A DNA stretch of 64,000 nt from an uncultured Flavobacteriales bacterium (GCA_913020435.1 CAJVZZ010000007.1:1-64000), one strand, 5' to 3'. Numbered from the stretch's first letter, positions 8,755 through 17,992 are shown. Notes: generated by a model from the letters alone, not told the origin. Translations and numbers: made by a program.

Positions 8755-8762
8755 TACTTTCG
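8755..8762 (+). promoter_or_regulatory. -7 promoter box (TACTTTCG) of rsmE, leaderless configuration
   Basis: The TAnnTTCG box ends only 4 nt before the rsmE ATG at 8767, so the expected transcription start coincides with the A of the start codon. No convincing -33 element is seen at 17-23 bp. Confidence 0.5.
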
Positions 8763-8766
8763 TTTC

Positions 8767-9462
8767 ATGCACAAGATTTATGCTCAACTTCCTGATAATA
8801 GCATCTTAATTCTTAACGAAGAAGAATCCAAGCATTTATGTAAAGTGATGCGAAAGAATGTTGGAGACAAAGTGCTAATTTTAGACGGTAAAGGCAAAAA
8901 AGCGAAAGCAGAAATAACCCTTGCACATTCTAAAAAAGCGGAGGTCACTATTCTTGATGTTCAAACTATTGAAAAACGAAGTTCAGTTCATTTGACCATT
9001 GCTATTGCACCCACCAAAAACTTAAATCGGATAGAATATTTCATTGAAAAAGCTACTGAAATTGGAATTGATGCTCTTAAACCCGTTCTGTGTCATCAAA
9101 GTGAACGCAAGGTTTTGAAAATAGATCGATTAGAGAAAATTGCTATCGCTGCTATGAAGCAATCGGGGCAAGTATTCCTCCCTCATATTACTGAGCTAAC
9201 TTCTGTAATGGAATTCATTAAAACCAACCCAAATGGACTTATCGCTTATTGCCCAGATCATTTAACGAACCCTCAGCTATTAAATGAAGTTAAGAATCGG
9301 GAAGCTATCACTATTCTGATAGGACCTGAAGGAGATTTCACTCAAGAAGAGGTTAACTTCGCTCTTGAAAATGGTTATAAAACCGTTAGTCTGGGAGATT
9401 CAATTCTTAGAACAGAAACAGCAGGAGTATACGCCACAACATTAATAAGTACATTGGATTGA
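8767..9462 (+). CDS. rsmE: 16S rRNA (uracil-1498-N3)-methyltransferase RsmE
   Basis: RsmE methylates U1498 in the decoding region of 16S rRNA. The 231-residue protein starts with the family's PUA-like part (EEESKHLCKVMRKNVGDKV). It ends in a SPOUT methyltransferase fold with the knot motifs ILIGPEGDFTQEEV and VSLGDSILRTETAGVYA. Family alignment from memory supports the ATG at 8767. A -7 promoter box ends four bases before this ATG, suggesting a leaderless message. The stop overlaps the TTG start of the next gene by four bases, so the two are translationally coupled. Confidence 0.95.
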   Translation: MHKIYAQLPDNSILILNEEESKHLCKVMRKNVGDKVLILDGKGKKAKAEITLAHSKKAEVTILDVQTIEKRSSVHLTIAIAPTKNLNRIEYFIEKATEIGIDALKPVLCHQSERKVLKIDRLEKIAIAAMKQSGQVFLPHITELTSVMEFIKTNPNGLIAYCPDHLTNPQLLNEVKNREAITILIGPEGDFTQEEVNFALENGYKTVSLGDSILRTETAGVYATTLISTLD

Positions 9463-10121
9463 AACTAGTAATCGCGCTTTTCATTATTCTTTTTTCAATT
9501 GGGCTCCAAGCTCAACAAACTCAACTTGCCTTATTAAAATATAACGGTGGTGGTGATTGGTACGCGAATCTTGAAACTTCTTTACCCAATCTTATTAAGT
9601 TTTGTAACAAAGAATTGAACACCGATTTAAGTCCAGAACAAGCTGTTGTGGAAGTTAACAGCCCTGAACTTTTTAATTATCCTTTTGTGCATCTTACGGG
9701 TCACGGGAATGTGATATTTAATGATACTGAAATTGAAAGTCTTAGAAAGTATATGCTCGGTGGAGGTTTCTTGCACATAGACGATAATTATGGCCTAGAT
9801 AAATTTATTCGACCTCAAATGAAGCGTATTTTTCCAGAATTGGAGTTTATAGAATTGCCATATAACCACCCTATCTACCACCAATCATTTGATTTCAATA
9901 AAGGCCTTCCTAAAATTCACGAGCACGACAATGGATATCCTAAAGGCTATGGCCTTATTTATAAAGGACGTTTGCTGTGCTTTTATTCTTTCGAATGTGA
10001 TTTAGGAGATGGGTGGGAAGACCAAATGGTGCACAACGACCCTCAAAACAAACGTATTCAAGCACTCCAAATGGGGGCGAATATGATTGAGTATGTTTTT
10101 AAAGGTGAAGGATTGGAGTAA
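9459..10121 (+). CDS. DUF4159 domain-containing secreted protein
   Basis: The 220-residue product has an N-terminal signal peptide (about residues 1-18, ending GLQAQ) and a DUF4159 domain. Recognisable segments are LKYNGGGDWYANLETSLPN, the HLTGHGNVIF strand, LRKYMLGGGFLHIDDNYG and the late DLGDGWEDQMVHNDP. DUF4159 resembles a glutamine-amidotransferase-like fold but its activity is unknown. The only sensible start is TTG at 9459, overlapping the rsmE stop (TTGA), which gives the signal peptide directly. Downstream it converges with hutH across 13 bp. Confidence 0.85.
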   Translation: MKLVIALFIILFSIGLQAQQTQLALLKYNGGGDWYANLETSLPNLIKFCNKELNTDLSPEQAVVEVNSPELFNYPFVHLTGHGNVIFNDTEIESLRKYMLGGGFLHIDDNYGLDKFIRPQMKRIFPELEFIELPYNHPIYHQSFDFNKGLPKIHEHDNGYPKGYGLIYKGRLLCFYSFECDLGDGWEDQMVHNDPQNKRIQALQMGANMIEYVFKGEGLE

Positions 10122-10134
10122 CCAACCTAACAGC

Positions 10135-11613
10135 CTACTTCAAAACAAACAATTCCGCTTCTCGCATTAAATCGCTCAACACTCTATCCTCTTCAACAAA
10201 AGGAACCACTTTTCTGAATTCAGCAATGTACTCTTCAATACGAACTGAAGATTTTAATGGACGACGAAATTCCATTCCTTGAGCGCCATTCATTAATTCA
10301 ATTCCTAAAACGCGTTGTAGATTCTTAACTACTTTGTAGCACTTGGTAGCTGAATTTGCACCCATACTTACGTGGTCTTCTTGTCCATTACTACTATCAA
10401 TGGTATCTATTGAAGAAGGTGTGCAAAGTTGTTTGTTTTGACTAACTATACTTGCAGCAGTGTATTGAGGAATCATAAATCCAGAATCTAACCCTGGTTT
10501 TGCGATTAAATATGCTGGTAATCCTCTCGCACCAGAGATTAACTTATAGGTTCTTCTTTCAGAAATTGAAGCCAGTTCAGCACAAGCAATTGCTAATAAA
10601 TCAGAAGCCAATGCCAATGGTTGTCCATGAAAGTTCCCGCCTGAAATAATCTTATCCTTTTCAGGAAAAATCGTTGGATTATCAGTTACCGCATTGATTT
10701 CGTTTTCTATTGTTTTTTCAATGTACTTCAGTGCGTCTTTTGATGCTCCATGCACTTGAGGAATACAACGAAAAGAGTACGGATCTTGAACATGCTCTTT
10801 TTCTTGTTTCGCAATCTCACTTCCCATCAAATATTGACGAACACTTTTAGCAGTTTTCAATTGACCAGTATGATTTCTTAGAATGTGCAAGTCTTCATCA
10901 AAAGGCTCTACCCTTCCGTCAAAAGCTTCCAACGAAATAGTAGCGATTAGATCTGCTCGATTACTTAGTTTCTTGGCATTTACAAAGTTGTAAACCCCAT
11001 AAGCACTCATGAATTGAGTTCCGTTTAACAATGCTAATCCTTCCTTGCTTTGCAATTCAATTGGCTCCCAGTCGAATTCTTCCATCACCTCAGAAGCATC
11101 CATTCTTCTTCCCTGATAATTCACTTCTCCTAACCCCAAAAGAGGCAGAGACATATGCGCTAAAGGGGCCAAATCTCCAGAAGCACCCAATGAACCTTGC
11201 TGATATACAACAGGTAAAATGTCGTTATTATAAAAATCTAATAATCGGTGAACGGTTGCTAATTGCACACCTGAATGACCATAACTCAATCCTTGAATTT
11301 TGAGCAATAGCATCAACTTCACAATCAATTGAGGCACCTCAGAACCCATTCCGCAGGCATGAGACATTACCAAATTCTTTTGCAATTCTCCCAAATCTTC
11401 GTTTGAAATAGTGGTATCGCATAAGGACCCAAATCCGGTATTGATTCCATAGATAGGTTCGGTTGCTGTTTTTATTTTTCGATCTAGATACTCACGGCAA
11501 ATCTTTATACGATCGACTGCACCATCGCTTAACTCAATGTATGCTTTGGTTTCAATTATTTCTTCAATTACTTCTAACGTTAAATGATAACCTGAAATAT
11601 TATAGACTTCCAT
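10135..11613 (-). CDS. hutH: Histidine ammonia-lyase
   Basis: HutH removes ammonia from histidine to give urocanate. The 492-residue protein has the self-forming MIO cofactor triad Ala144-Ser145-Gly146 in GSLGASGDLAPLAHM, the YGINTGFG loop (55-62), and the NPTIFPE and SNGQEDHVSMG active-site segments. The aromatic-lyase family also includes tyrosine lyases and aminomutases, but His at position 83-84 region (MSHACG) fits histidine lyases. Its ATG overlaps the hisS stop by one base (TAATG), so it is co-translated with histidyl-tRNA synthetase. The other hut genes are not in the window. Confidence 0.93.
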   Translation of the reverse strand: MEVYNISGYHLTLEVIEEIIETKAYIELSDGAVDRIKICREYLDRKIKTATEPIYGINTGFGSLCDTTISNEDLGELQKNLVMSHACGMGSEVPQLIVKLMLLLKIQGLSYGHSGVQLATVHRLLDFYNNDILPVVYQQGSLGASGDLAPLAHMSLPLLGLGEVNYQGRRMDASEVMEEFDWEPIELQSKEGLALLNGTQFMSAYGVYNFVNAKKLSNRADLIATISLEAFDGRVEPFDEDLHILRNHTGQLKTAKSVRQYLMGSEIAKQEKEHVQDPYSFRCIPQVHGASKDALKYIEKTIENEINAVTDNPTIFPEKDKIISGGNFHGQPLALASDLLAIACAELASISERRTYKLISGARGLPAYLIAKPGLDSGFMIPQYTAASIVSQNKQLCTPSSIDTIDSSNGQEDHVSMGANSATKCYKVVKNLQRVLGIELMNGAQGMEFRRPLKSSVRIEEYIAEFRKVVPFVEEDRVLSDLMREAELFVLK

Positions 11614-12929
11614 TATTGAATGTGTTTAATTAATGCATCAATTGACATAGCGTTTTGATCGCCAGTCTCCATATTCTTTACAGTTGGTTCTTGTGCTTCT
11701 ATTTCTCGATCGCCAACTAACAGCACATAAGGAATCGATTTATCATTGGCGTATTTCATTTGTTTTTTCATCTTAGCCGAATCTGGATAAACCTCTGTTC
11801 GGATTCCAACTGACCTCAATTCTTTTGCCCACAATTGACATTGTACTGCTTCCTTATTTCCGAAGTTAACAAAAAGTACCTGAGCGCTTAAGCCAACTTG
11901 AGCAGGAAACAATTCTTTATCTAGCAACAAATCATAAATACGATCTGCTCCAAACGAAACACCAACTCCAGAAACGTCTTTTAATCCGAAAATTCCAGTA
12001 AGGTCGTCGTACCTACCACCACCACAAATACTTGAAGGGAACTCAGGATGAACTACCTCGAAAATAGCACCAGTGTAATAGTTTAACCCACGAGCTAATG
12101 TCGGATCAAATTCACAAATAGTAACGCCTAATTTTTCAGAGGAACTGATGACATTTTTTAATTCTTCAATTCCTTTTAACCCTACTTCAGATGAGCTTAC
12201 AAATTCAGAAACGCTTTCTAAAGAAACGTTCTCGAACAAGACGCCTAGCTTTGAAATTGCTTCAGTGCTAATTCCTTTTGTGACTAATTCCTCTTCTACT
12301 TTTTCTCTACCAATTTTATCTAACTTGTCTAATGCAACCGTAATATCAATTAGCTTTTCTGGCTCGCCGATTACCTCAGCAATCCCTTGCAATATCTTAC
12401 GATTATTGATTTTTATAGCAATATCAGGCAAACCTAATTTCTCAAAAACATCAGCAATGATTTGGGTTAGCTCAACTTCATTCAATAAAGAGTTGGAACC
12501 TATCATATCCACATCGCATTGATAGAATTCACGGTATCTTCCTTTTTGAGGACGATCTGCTCTCCAAACGGGTTGAATCTGATAACGCTTAAACGGAAAG
12601 CTCAATTCGTTTTGGTGTTGTACAACAAAGCGTGCAAAGGGGACGGTCAGGTCGTAGCGAAGAGCTTCTTCTGAAGATTGCTCAACTTTATTATTCTCAA
12701 CTGCTTTTTTCAGTTTCTCACCTCTCGCTAAAATCTTAAATATCAATCGATCACCTTCCTCGCCATACTTACCCATAAGGGTCTCTGTAAGCTCCATTGC
12801 AGGAGTTTCGATTGGTGCAAAACCATAAGTATCAAATACACCTCGAATAGTATCGAAAATATAATTTCTACGCGCCGCTTGCTGTGGTAAAAAATCTCTT
12901 GTTCCTTTTGGCGTATTTAACTTGGCCAT
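11613..12929 (-). CDS. hisS: Histidyl-tRNA synthetase
   Basis: HisS charges tRNA-His. The 438-residue class II synthetase carries motif 1 near KGTRDFLPQQAARR, motif 2 around RPQKGRYREFYQCDVD, the histidine-binding ARGLNYYTGAIFE and motif 3 with GVSFGADRIYDLL. The C-terminal anticodon-binding domain begins near residue 340. It is preceded by a well-formed promoter and followed directly by hutH with a one-base overlap. Length is normal. The pairing of a histidine-consuming lyase with the histidine synthetase is odd and is listed in the findings. Confidence 0.97.
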   Translation of the reverse strand: MAKLNTPKGTRDFLPQQAARRNYIFDTIRGVFDTYGFAPIETPAMELTETLMGKYGEEGDRLIFKILARGEKLKKAVENNKVEQSSEEALRYDLTVPFARFVVQHQNELSFPFKRYQIQPVWRADRPQKGRYREFYQCDVDMIGSNSLLNEVELTQIIADVFEKLGLPDIAIKINNRKILQGIAEVIGEPEKLIDITVALDKLDKIGREKVEEELVTKGISTEAISKLGVLFENVSLESVSEFVSSSEVGLKGIEELKNVISSSEKLGVTICEFDPTLARGLNYYTGAIFEVVHPEFPSSICGGGRYDDLTGIFGLKDVSGVGVSFGADRIYDLLLDKELFPAQVGLSAQVLFVNFGNKEAVQCQLWAKELRSVGIRTEVYPDSAKMKKQMKYANDKSIPYVLLVGDREIEAQEPTVKNMETGDQNAMSIDALIKHIQ

Positions 12930-12957
12930 ATAAATAATCTATTTTTTGAGAGGATTG

Positions 12958-12988
12958 CGAAGTTAGCATAACCGAGTTGTCGTTGCAA
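12958..12988 (-). promoter_or_regulatory. Promoter of hisS-hutH
   Basis: On the minus strand a TTG (12988-12986), a 20-bp spacer and a TAACTTCG box (12965-12958) fit the Bacteroidota consensus. The box ends 28 nt before the hisS ATG. Confidence 0.65.
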
Positions 12989-13090
12989 TGGGTATAATTA
13001 AAATGTGTTCTCGATACATTTTAACTCCACTAGCTCCGTAAAAACAATAGAACTGACAACTCAATTAAAAGAATCAACATTAAAAACCAC

Positions 13091-13153
13091 CGTCATTCAG
13101 AATTCCCTAGAAATAACAAACCGGAAGAGATTCCCTTTTTCAAGGGAATGACG
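13091..13153. repeat. Palindromic intergenic repeat, CGTCATTC type, copy 2
   Basis: The outer arms CGTCATTC (13091-13098) and GAATGACG (13146-13153) are perfect inverted repeats. An inner hairpin ATTCCC/GGGAAT lies at 13130-13149. Together with the element at 4017-4087 it shares CCGGAAGAGATT-like cores and the GAATGACG ends. It lies between hisS and ettA. Confidence 0.55.
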
Positions 13154-13178
13154 TTACCAAGGAGCTGATAATCAAAAA

Positions 13179-14864
13179 CTACCGCACCAACTTCTTATAC
13201 TTTAATCGAGTAGGCTGAGTATCACCCAATCGCTTGCGTTTGTTCTCTTCGTAATCGCTATAACTTCCTTCAAAATACTTTACTTGAGAATCGCCCTCGA
13301 ATGCTAAGATGTGCGTACAAATACGATCTAAGAACCATCTATCGTGAGAAATAACAACTGCACAACCTGCAAAATGTTCTAATGCTTCTTCCAATGCTCT
13401 TAATGTGTTTACATCAATATCATTCGTTGGCTCATCAAGCAGTAAGACATTTGCTTCCATCTTAAGTGTAATGGCCAAATGCAAACGATTTCGTTCTCCA
13501 CCAGAAAGTATACTGACTTTCTTCTGCTGATCTGATCCGCCAAAATTAAATTTGGTGCAATAAGCTCTAGCATTGATTTTAGTATCTCCAATTTCTATCC
13601 AATCTCCACCACCAGAAAGCACATCATATACTGTTTTTTCAGGGTCAATATCAGCATGGCTCTGATCTACGTATGCAACCTTTACGGTTTCTCCAACTCT
13701 AAATTCACCAGAATTCGGTTTTTCCAAATCCATAATCATTCGGAACAAAGTCGTTTTTCCTGCACCGTTAGGTCCAATGATTCCAACAATGCCATTCGGT
13801 GGCAATTTGAAATTTAAATCTTCATAAAGCAATCTATCATCATAGCCTTTTGAAACATCAATAGACTCAATAACATCTGACCCTAAACGCGGGCCAGGCG
13901 GAATAAAAAGTTCAAGACTGTCCATCTTGTCTTTGCCTTCCTCATTCATCATTTTATCGTAATTCGCAATACGTGCTTTTGACTTACTCTGGCGAGCTTT
14001 AGGTGCCATGCGCACCCACTCCAATTCGCGTTCGAGTGTTTTTCGACGTTTACTTTCTGTCTTTTCTTCTTGTGCCATTCGTTTGGTTTTTTGATCCAAC
14101 CAAGAAGAATAGTTTCCTTTCCAAGGAATACCCGCACCTCTATCTAATTCCAAAATCCAACCAGCAACATTATCCAAGAAATATCTATCGTGAGTAATCG
14201 CAATTACCGTCCCGCTATATTGTTGTAAATGTTGCTCTAACCAATACACCGATTCAGCATCCAAGTGGTTAGTAGGCTCATCAAGTAATAAAATATCTGG
14301 CTCTTTTAGTAATAAACGGCAAAGTGCAACTCGACGCCTTTCACCTCCAGATAAGTTTTTGACGTTTGCATCAGATTCTGGACAACGCAGGGCATCCATT
14401 GCAATATCAAGTTTAGTATCTAATTCCCATGCATTGTGTTGTTCAATAAGGTCACTTAACACTCCTTGCCGGTCAATTAACTTCTGCATTTTTTCTGGAT
14501 CTTCCATAATGGCAGGATCCATAAAACCATTATTTACTTCCTCATATTCTTTTAGAATATCAACCACTTCTTGCACACCTTCTTTAACGATTTCAATTAC
14601 CGTTTTAGAATCGTCCATTTGCGGTTCTTGCTCTAAGTAACCAACTGAATAGCCATCAGAAAAAGAAATATCACCTTGAAATGATTTGTCTTCTCCAGCG
14701 ATAATGCGCATCAAAGTAGATTTACCCGATCCGTTAAGACCGATAATTCCAATTTTAGCTCCATAAAAAAATGAAAGATGAATATTCTTTAATATCTGCT
14801 TTTGTGGTGGAATTATTTTAGTAATTCCATTCATACTGAATATTACTTTCTTATCGTCTGACAT
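13179..14864 (-). CDS. ettA: Energy-dependent translational throttle protein EttA (ABC-F ATPase)
   Basis: EttA is a soluble ABC-F protein that binds the ribosomal E site and gates entry into elongation according to the ADP/ATP ratio. The 561-residue protein has two nucleotide-binding domains: Walker A GLNGSGKST (42-50) and GPNGAGKTT in the second half, signatures LSGGERRRVALCRLL and LSGGERNRLHLAITL, and two LLLDEPTN Walker B motifs. The arm region EWVRMAPKARQSKSKARIANYDK is typical of EttA rather than Uup or YheS. There are no membrane segments. A TACATTTG box lies 26 nt upstream. Confidence 0.95.
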   Translation of the reverse strand: MSDDKKVIFSMNGITKIIPPQKQILKNIHLSFFYGAKIGIIGLNGSGKSTLMRIIAGEDKSFQGDISFSDGYSVGYLEQEPQMDDSKTVIEIVKEGVQEVVDILKEYEEVNNGFMDPAIMEDPEKMQKLIDRQGVLSDLIEQHNAWELDTKLDIAMDALRCPESDANVKNLSGGERRRVALCRLLLKEPDILLLDEPTNHLDAESVYWLEQHLQQYSGTVIAITHDRYFLDNVAGWILELDRGAGIPWKGNYSSWLDQKTKRMAQEEKTESKRRKTLERELEWVRMAPKARQSKSKARIANYDKMMNEEGKDKMDSLELFIPPGPRLGSDVIESIDVSKGYDDRLLYEDLNFKLPPNGIVGIIGPNGAGKTTLFRMIMDLEKPNSGEFRVGETVKVAYVDQSHADIDPEKTVYDVLSGGGDWIEIGDTKINARAYCTKFNFGGSDQQKKVSILSGGERNRLHLAITLKMEANVLLLDEPTNDIDVNTLRALEEALEHFAGCAVVISHDRWFLDRICTHILAFEGDSQVKYFEGSYSDYEENKRKRLGDTQPTRLKYKKLVR

Positions 14865-14890
14865 ATTATGTATTATATTTATTCGTAGGT

Positions 14891-14898
14891 CAAATGTA
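14891..14898 (-). promoter_or_regulatory. -7 promoter box (TACATTTG) of ettA
   Basis: An exact TAnnTTTG match on the minus strand sits 26 nt before the ettA ATG. The nearest TTG (14926-14924) gives a long 25-bp spacer, so the -33 part is uncertain. Confidence 0.5.
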
Positions 14899-15063
14899 AT
14901 TTTTAGAGTTGGAAAAAGAAAGCCAATACTTACATAGTTGAGTTAAAAAAAAGCAGAATCACTTCGTATTATTAAACATGAGAATATTTGAACTAACCTC
15001 TAGGGTTGTGTCATATGAAATTTATTTTCGATAAATGACATTTAAAATGAAGTTGAAGATACG

Positions 15064-15071
15064 TACTTTCG
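15064..15071 (+). promoter_or_regulatory. -7 promoter box (TACTTTCG) upstream of the 15101 gene
   Basis: A TAnnTTCG match lies 29 nt before the ATG at 15101. A second match, TATTTTCG, is at 15023-15030. No convincing -33 element accompanies either. Confidence 0.4.
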
Positions 15072-15100
15072 TCATATTATTAATGATTAAAAAAATATAA

Positions 15101-15700
15101 ATGAAAAAATTATTATTTATTACTGCGACAATTTGTGTCATATTTTCTAACTCTACAACATTAAATGCACAGCACGAAAAAGGAGAAATACAAATTGATG
15201 TGTATCATGGACTTCCACCTCATACAGGAATAATCTTCAGAGCAGTATCTTCAGTTACTCCTGACGAAGTAGTAGAGGTAAAAACATTAGGAAACCTTGG
15301 TCTAAGATTTCAATATTACTTAGCGCCAAAATTCGCATTGGGTATTGATGCAAACTACACAAATAGAAGTGCAACTATTAATTATGGTTTGACAGGATTT
15401 GAAGAGAAAATCCAGCAAACAGTCATTAGAGCTATGTTAAGAACTAGCTGGGAATTTGTAAAAAAAGGTGGATTCGAAATGAATTGGAATAACTCTATCG
15501 GTTACAGAACCGCTTCCTGGAAATGGTCTGCTACTGACCCAGATTTAACAATAAATTCTGACTGGAGTGGAGGAGTTCCTATCGCATTCAGATCTGCATT
15601 AGGGTTTAGATACATGTTTACTGAAAATATTGGTCTTAATCTAGAAGTTGGTGTATTAGGAGGAGCTTTGTTAAACGGAGGTTTAACTATTGCACTTTAA
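15101..15700 (+). CDS. Outer-membrane beta-barrel-like protein
   Basis: The 199-residue product has a signal peptide (MKKLLFITATICVIFSNSTTLNAQ). It continues with alternating hydrophobic/polar strands such as LGNLGLRFQYYLAPKFALGIDANYTNRSA, FEMNWNNSIGYRTA and FRSALGFRYMFTENIGLNLEVGVLGGAL. This pattern fits an eight-stranded outer-membrane beta-barrel of the OmpA/OmpW-like type common in Bacteroidota. The GLRFQYYLAPKFALGIDANY region is the usual repeat strand pattern. There is no peptidoglycan-binding domain and no T9SS signal. It is a single-gene unit with its own terminator. The function is unknown. Confidence 0.7.
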   Translation: MKKLLFITATICVIFSNSTTLNAQHEKGEIQIDVYHGLPPHTGIIFRAVSSVTPDEVVEVKTLGNLGLRFQYYLAPKFALGIDANYTNRSATINYGLTGFEEKIQQTVIRAMLRTSWEFVKKGGFEMNWNNSIGYRTASWKWSATDPDLTINSDWSGGVPIAFRSALGFRYMFTENIGLNLEVGVLGGALLNGGLTIAL

Positions 15701-15723
15701 GAAATAACAACTATACTTTTAAG

Positions 15724-15758
15724 AAAAGGGCTAATCATTTCGATTAGCCTTTTTTTTG
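15724..15758 (+). terminator. Terminator of the 15101 gene
   Basis: The stem GGCTAAT/ATTAGCC is flanked by A and T runs and followed by eight T residues. Confidence 0.9.
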
Positions 15759-15994
15759 CACATTAATTCCACATTTCAGAAGCAGCAAGATTGTGTTTTT
15801 ATATTTTAAGGTGCGATTGGGCTTTAGTTCTTTTGCTAATCATGCATACCTAATGAGTCTTAGAGAGGTAAAATTATAACTGATTCATTACTATAGTTAG
15901 TGTCATACAATAGAATTATTTTTAGTTCAATCATTTGGATTAGTAGATAGATTTTCCATGAAACAAAAAGAGGAAATCGCACTATTTATCTTTC

Positions 15995-16002
15995 TAAATT
16001 TG
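15995..16002 (+). promoter_or_regulatory. -7 promoter box (TAAATTTG) of the 16022 gene
   Basis: An exact TAnnTTTG match ends 19 nt before the ATG at 16022. No clear -33 TTG is present. Confidence 0.5.
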
Positions 16003-16021
16003 AAGCTTAAACAAAAGTTTT

Positions 16022-17992
16022 ATGAAGATCCTTTTAGCAGCAATTTTTGCATTCATTATCTCCATTTCAGGAGTCGCACAAAATTTTAGAATTACAGAAA
16101 AAAAAGCTGCCAAAACTCATACCTTTTATCCTCGACAAGTTTCCAACTTTTATGATGCAGGAATTAAACCTATCCCAGAATCTCCATATCCAAACGGTAA
16201 AGATTACCGATCTTATTTAATGGCAGCCAAGGCCAAATATGCGAAGCAACATAAACCTCGATATTTTGAAATATCGGCAGGTGCTTCTAGAGCCGACCAG
16301 CCACAAACAATTCAAGACTTTGGAACTTATTGGAACCATCCGTTAGATGGCGCAATATTGCATGATGGGGGCGGTCCAAATGACAATTCAATGGCCTTTT
16401 CAAATGACGCTTATTTAATTACTTCTTGGAATAGCTTGATTTATGCTCATGATCTTAAAGCAGATACGCCTTGCTTTAATACCCACCCCTATTTGACAAC
16501 GTTATCCTTTCAGCAATTTGCGGGCAGCTTAACAACGTCCAATCCATTTGACCCTAAAATTCTTTATGATCCAGAGGAAAATAAATTCGTTTTATTGTTT
16601 CTTAGTGGTCGAGGTCCAAATGATTCTAAAACTGTCATAGGCTTCAGTACAACTAGTAATCCTGCTGACCCTTGGAATGTTTATGAAATTGATGGTAATC
16701 CACTAAATAACAACACTTGGACTGATTACCCTCAAGTTGCATTGACGAAAAACGAGCTTTTTTATACGGTGAACCTACTAAAAAGTGGACAAGGTTGGAT
16801 TGAGGGTTTTGATAGAACCATTATTTGGCAAATTGACAAACATTCGGGGTTTGCAGGAAAAGATAGCCTTGAACTTAATCTTTGGGATTCAATTCATTAC
16901 GACAACAAACCCGTTCGTTATTTTAGACCAATTAAAACTGGCGCTGGCCCAGCTGGTCCTAACATGTACTTTCTTTCGAATAGAGGGGTGCCAGTAGAAT
17001 GGAACGATACGACAGTCGTTGAAAGTGATACCGTTTTCTTAATTGAAGTTGATAATGAACGCGGGAAAACTCCAAACCTAACTGTAAAGCCTTTAAAAGC
17101 AAATCAAACTTATCAAACACCCACAAATGCAACCCAAGCAGATGGACATACATTCTTTACCAATGATTCTAGAATTCTAGGTGGATTTTATAACAACAAC
17201 CAAATTCAATTCGTGGGAAATACTATGGATAAGTCCACTAATAGACCTGCGGTTTATCACGGTATTATTAAAAATGTGAATTCGGTGCCAACGCTTAATT
17301 TAAAAAACATCAGTTCAGGAACATTGGACTATGGCTTTCCGAACATTGCTTACACTGGAATTAAAACTTCAAACCAAAGTTCGGTGATTGGATTTAACCA
17401 TACTTCAGCAACTGCCCATGCTGGTTTTTCTTGTGTCTATTATGATGGATCGGGAAATTACTCTTCACCAAAAATGCTGGTCGAAGGAGATAGTTTAGTG
17501 GATATGAATGGTTCGTCCAACGGAGACAGAACCTATGAACGATGGGGCGATTATTTTGGAATTCAACGAAACTTTCGTTCTCCAAAACAAGTTTGGCTAA
17601 ACGGTTATTATGGAAAATCGAATCGAAGAAGTTCAGCTTGGATTGTTCAAGTTAAAGTGCCTTTTGATGCTAATGATCCTGATGATGGAGTTGATACTTC
17701 TTACAATCCAGTCAGTTTAAATGAATATAAATTACAGTCTAACAGCAAAGTTTACCCAAACCCGTCCAATGGGGCATTTAAAGTTAGATTCAATTCAACT
17801 GCCGACCAATTTGTAAGCGTGAAAATAAATTCTATTAGTGGATCTAAAAGTATTGAGCTACTTCGAGGAAACATAAAATCTGGAACCAACGAACTCAGCT
17901 TTCAAACCTTCGATTTGGCTAAGGGATTTTACCTATTGGAGGTCTCTAGTACTAAAGAAATATTACTAAATAAGAAGATAGTTATTGAATAA
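16022..17992 (+). CDS. Secreted protein with T9SS type A C-terminal sorting domain
   Basis: The 656-residue product has a signal peptide (MKILLAAIFAFIISISGVAQ), a large middle region without a domain I can name, and a C-terminal T9SS type A domain from about residue 570. That domain has VYPNPSNGAFKVRF, then GFYLLEVSSTKEI and the final KKIVIE. The middle contains several Trp/Gly/Asp-rich strands, such as NDAYLITSWNSLIYAHDLKA, ILYDPEENKFVLLFLSGRG and GFSTTSNPADPWNVYEID. This pattern recalls beta-propeller repeats seen in surface-exposed bacterial proteins. It would cross the inner membrane by Sec and the outer membrane by T9SS. Its last 11 bases overlap the convergent protease gene within a DNA palindrome. 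Confidence 0.85.
   Translation: MKILLAAIFAFIISISGVAQNFRITEKKAAKTHTFYPRQVSNFYDAGIKPIPESPYPNGKDYRSYLMAAKAKYAKQHKPRYFEISAGASRADQPQTIQDFGTYWNHPLDGAILHDGGGPNDNSMAFSNDAYLITSWNSLIYAHDLKADTPCFNTHPYLTTLSFQQFAGSLTTSNPFDPKILYDPEENKFVLLFLSGRGPNDSKTVIGFSTTSNPADPWNVYEIDGNPLNNNTWTDYPQVALTKNELFYTVNLLKSGQGWIEGFDRTIIWQIDKHSGFAGKDSLELNLWDSIHYDNKPVRYFRPIKTGAGPAGPNMYFLSNRGVPVEWNDTTVVESDTVFLIEVDNERGKTPNLTVKPLKANQTYQTPTNATQADGHTFFTNDSRILGGFYNNNQIQFVGNTMDKSTNRPAVYHGIIKNVNSVPTLNLKNISSGTLDYGFPNIAYTGIKTSNQSSVIGFNHTSATAHAGFSCVYYDGSGNYSSPKMLVEGDSLVDMNGSSNGDRTYERWGDYFGIQRNFRSPKQVWLNGYYGKSNRRSSAWIVQVKVPFDANDPDDGVDTSYNPVSLNEYKLQSNSKVYPNPSNGAFKVRFNSTADQFVSVKINSISGSKSIELLRGNIKSGTNELSFQTFDLAKGFYLLEVSSTKEILLNKKIVIE

Larger units (their letters stand above)
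15701..16021. other. Intergenic region with terminator and promoter only
   Basis: The first 60 bp hold the terminator of the barrel gene, and the last 30 bp hold a TAAATTTG box for the next gene. The AT-rich middle (about 15760-15990) has no open reading frame, RNA gene or repeat that I can support. Confidence 0.6.
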
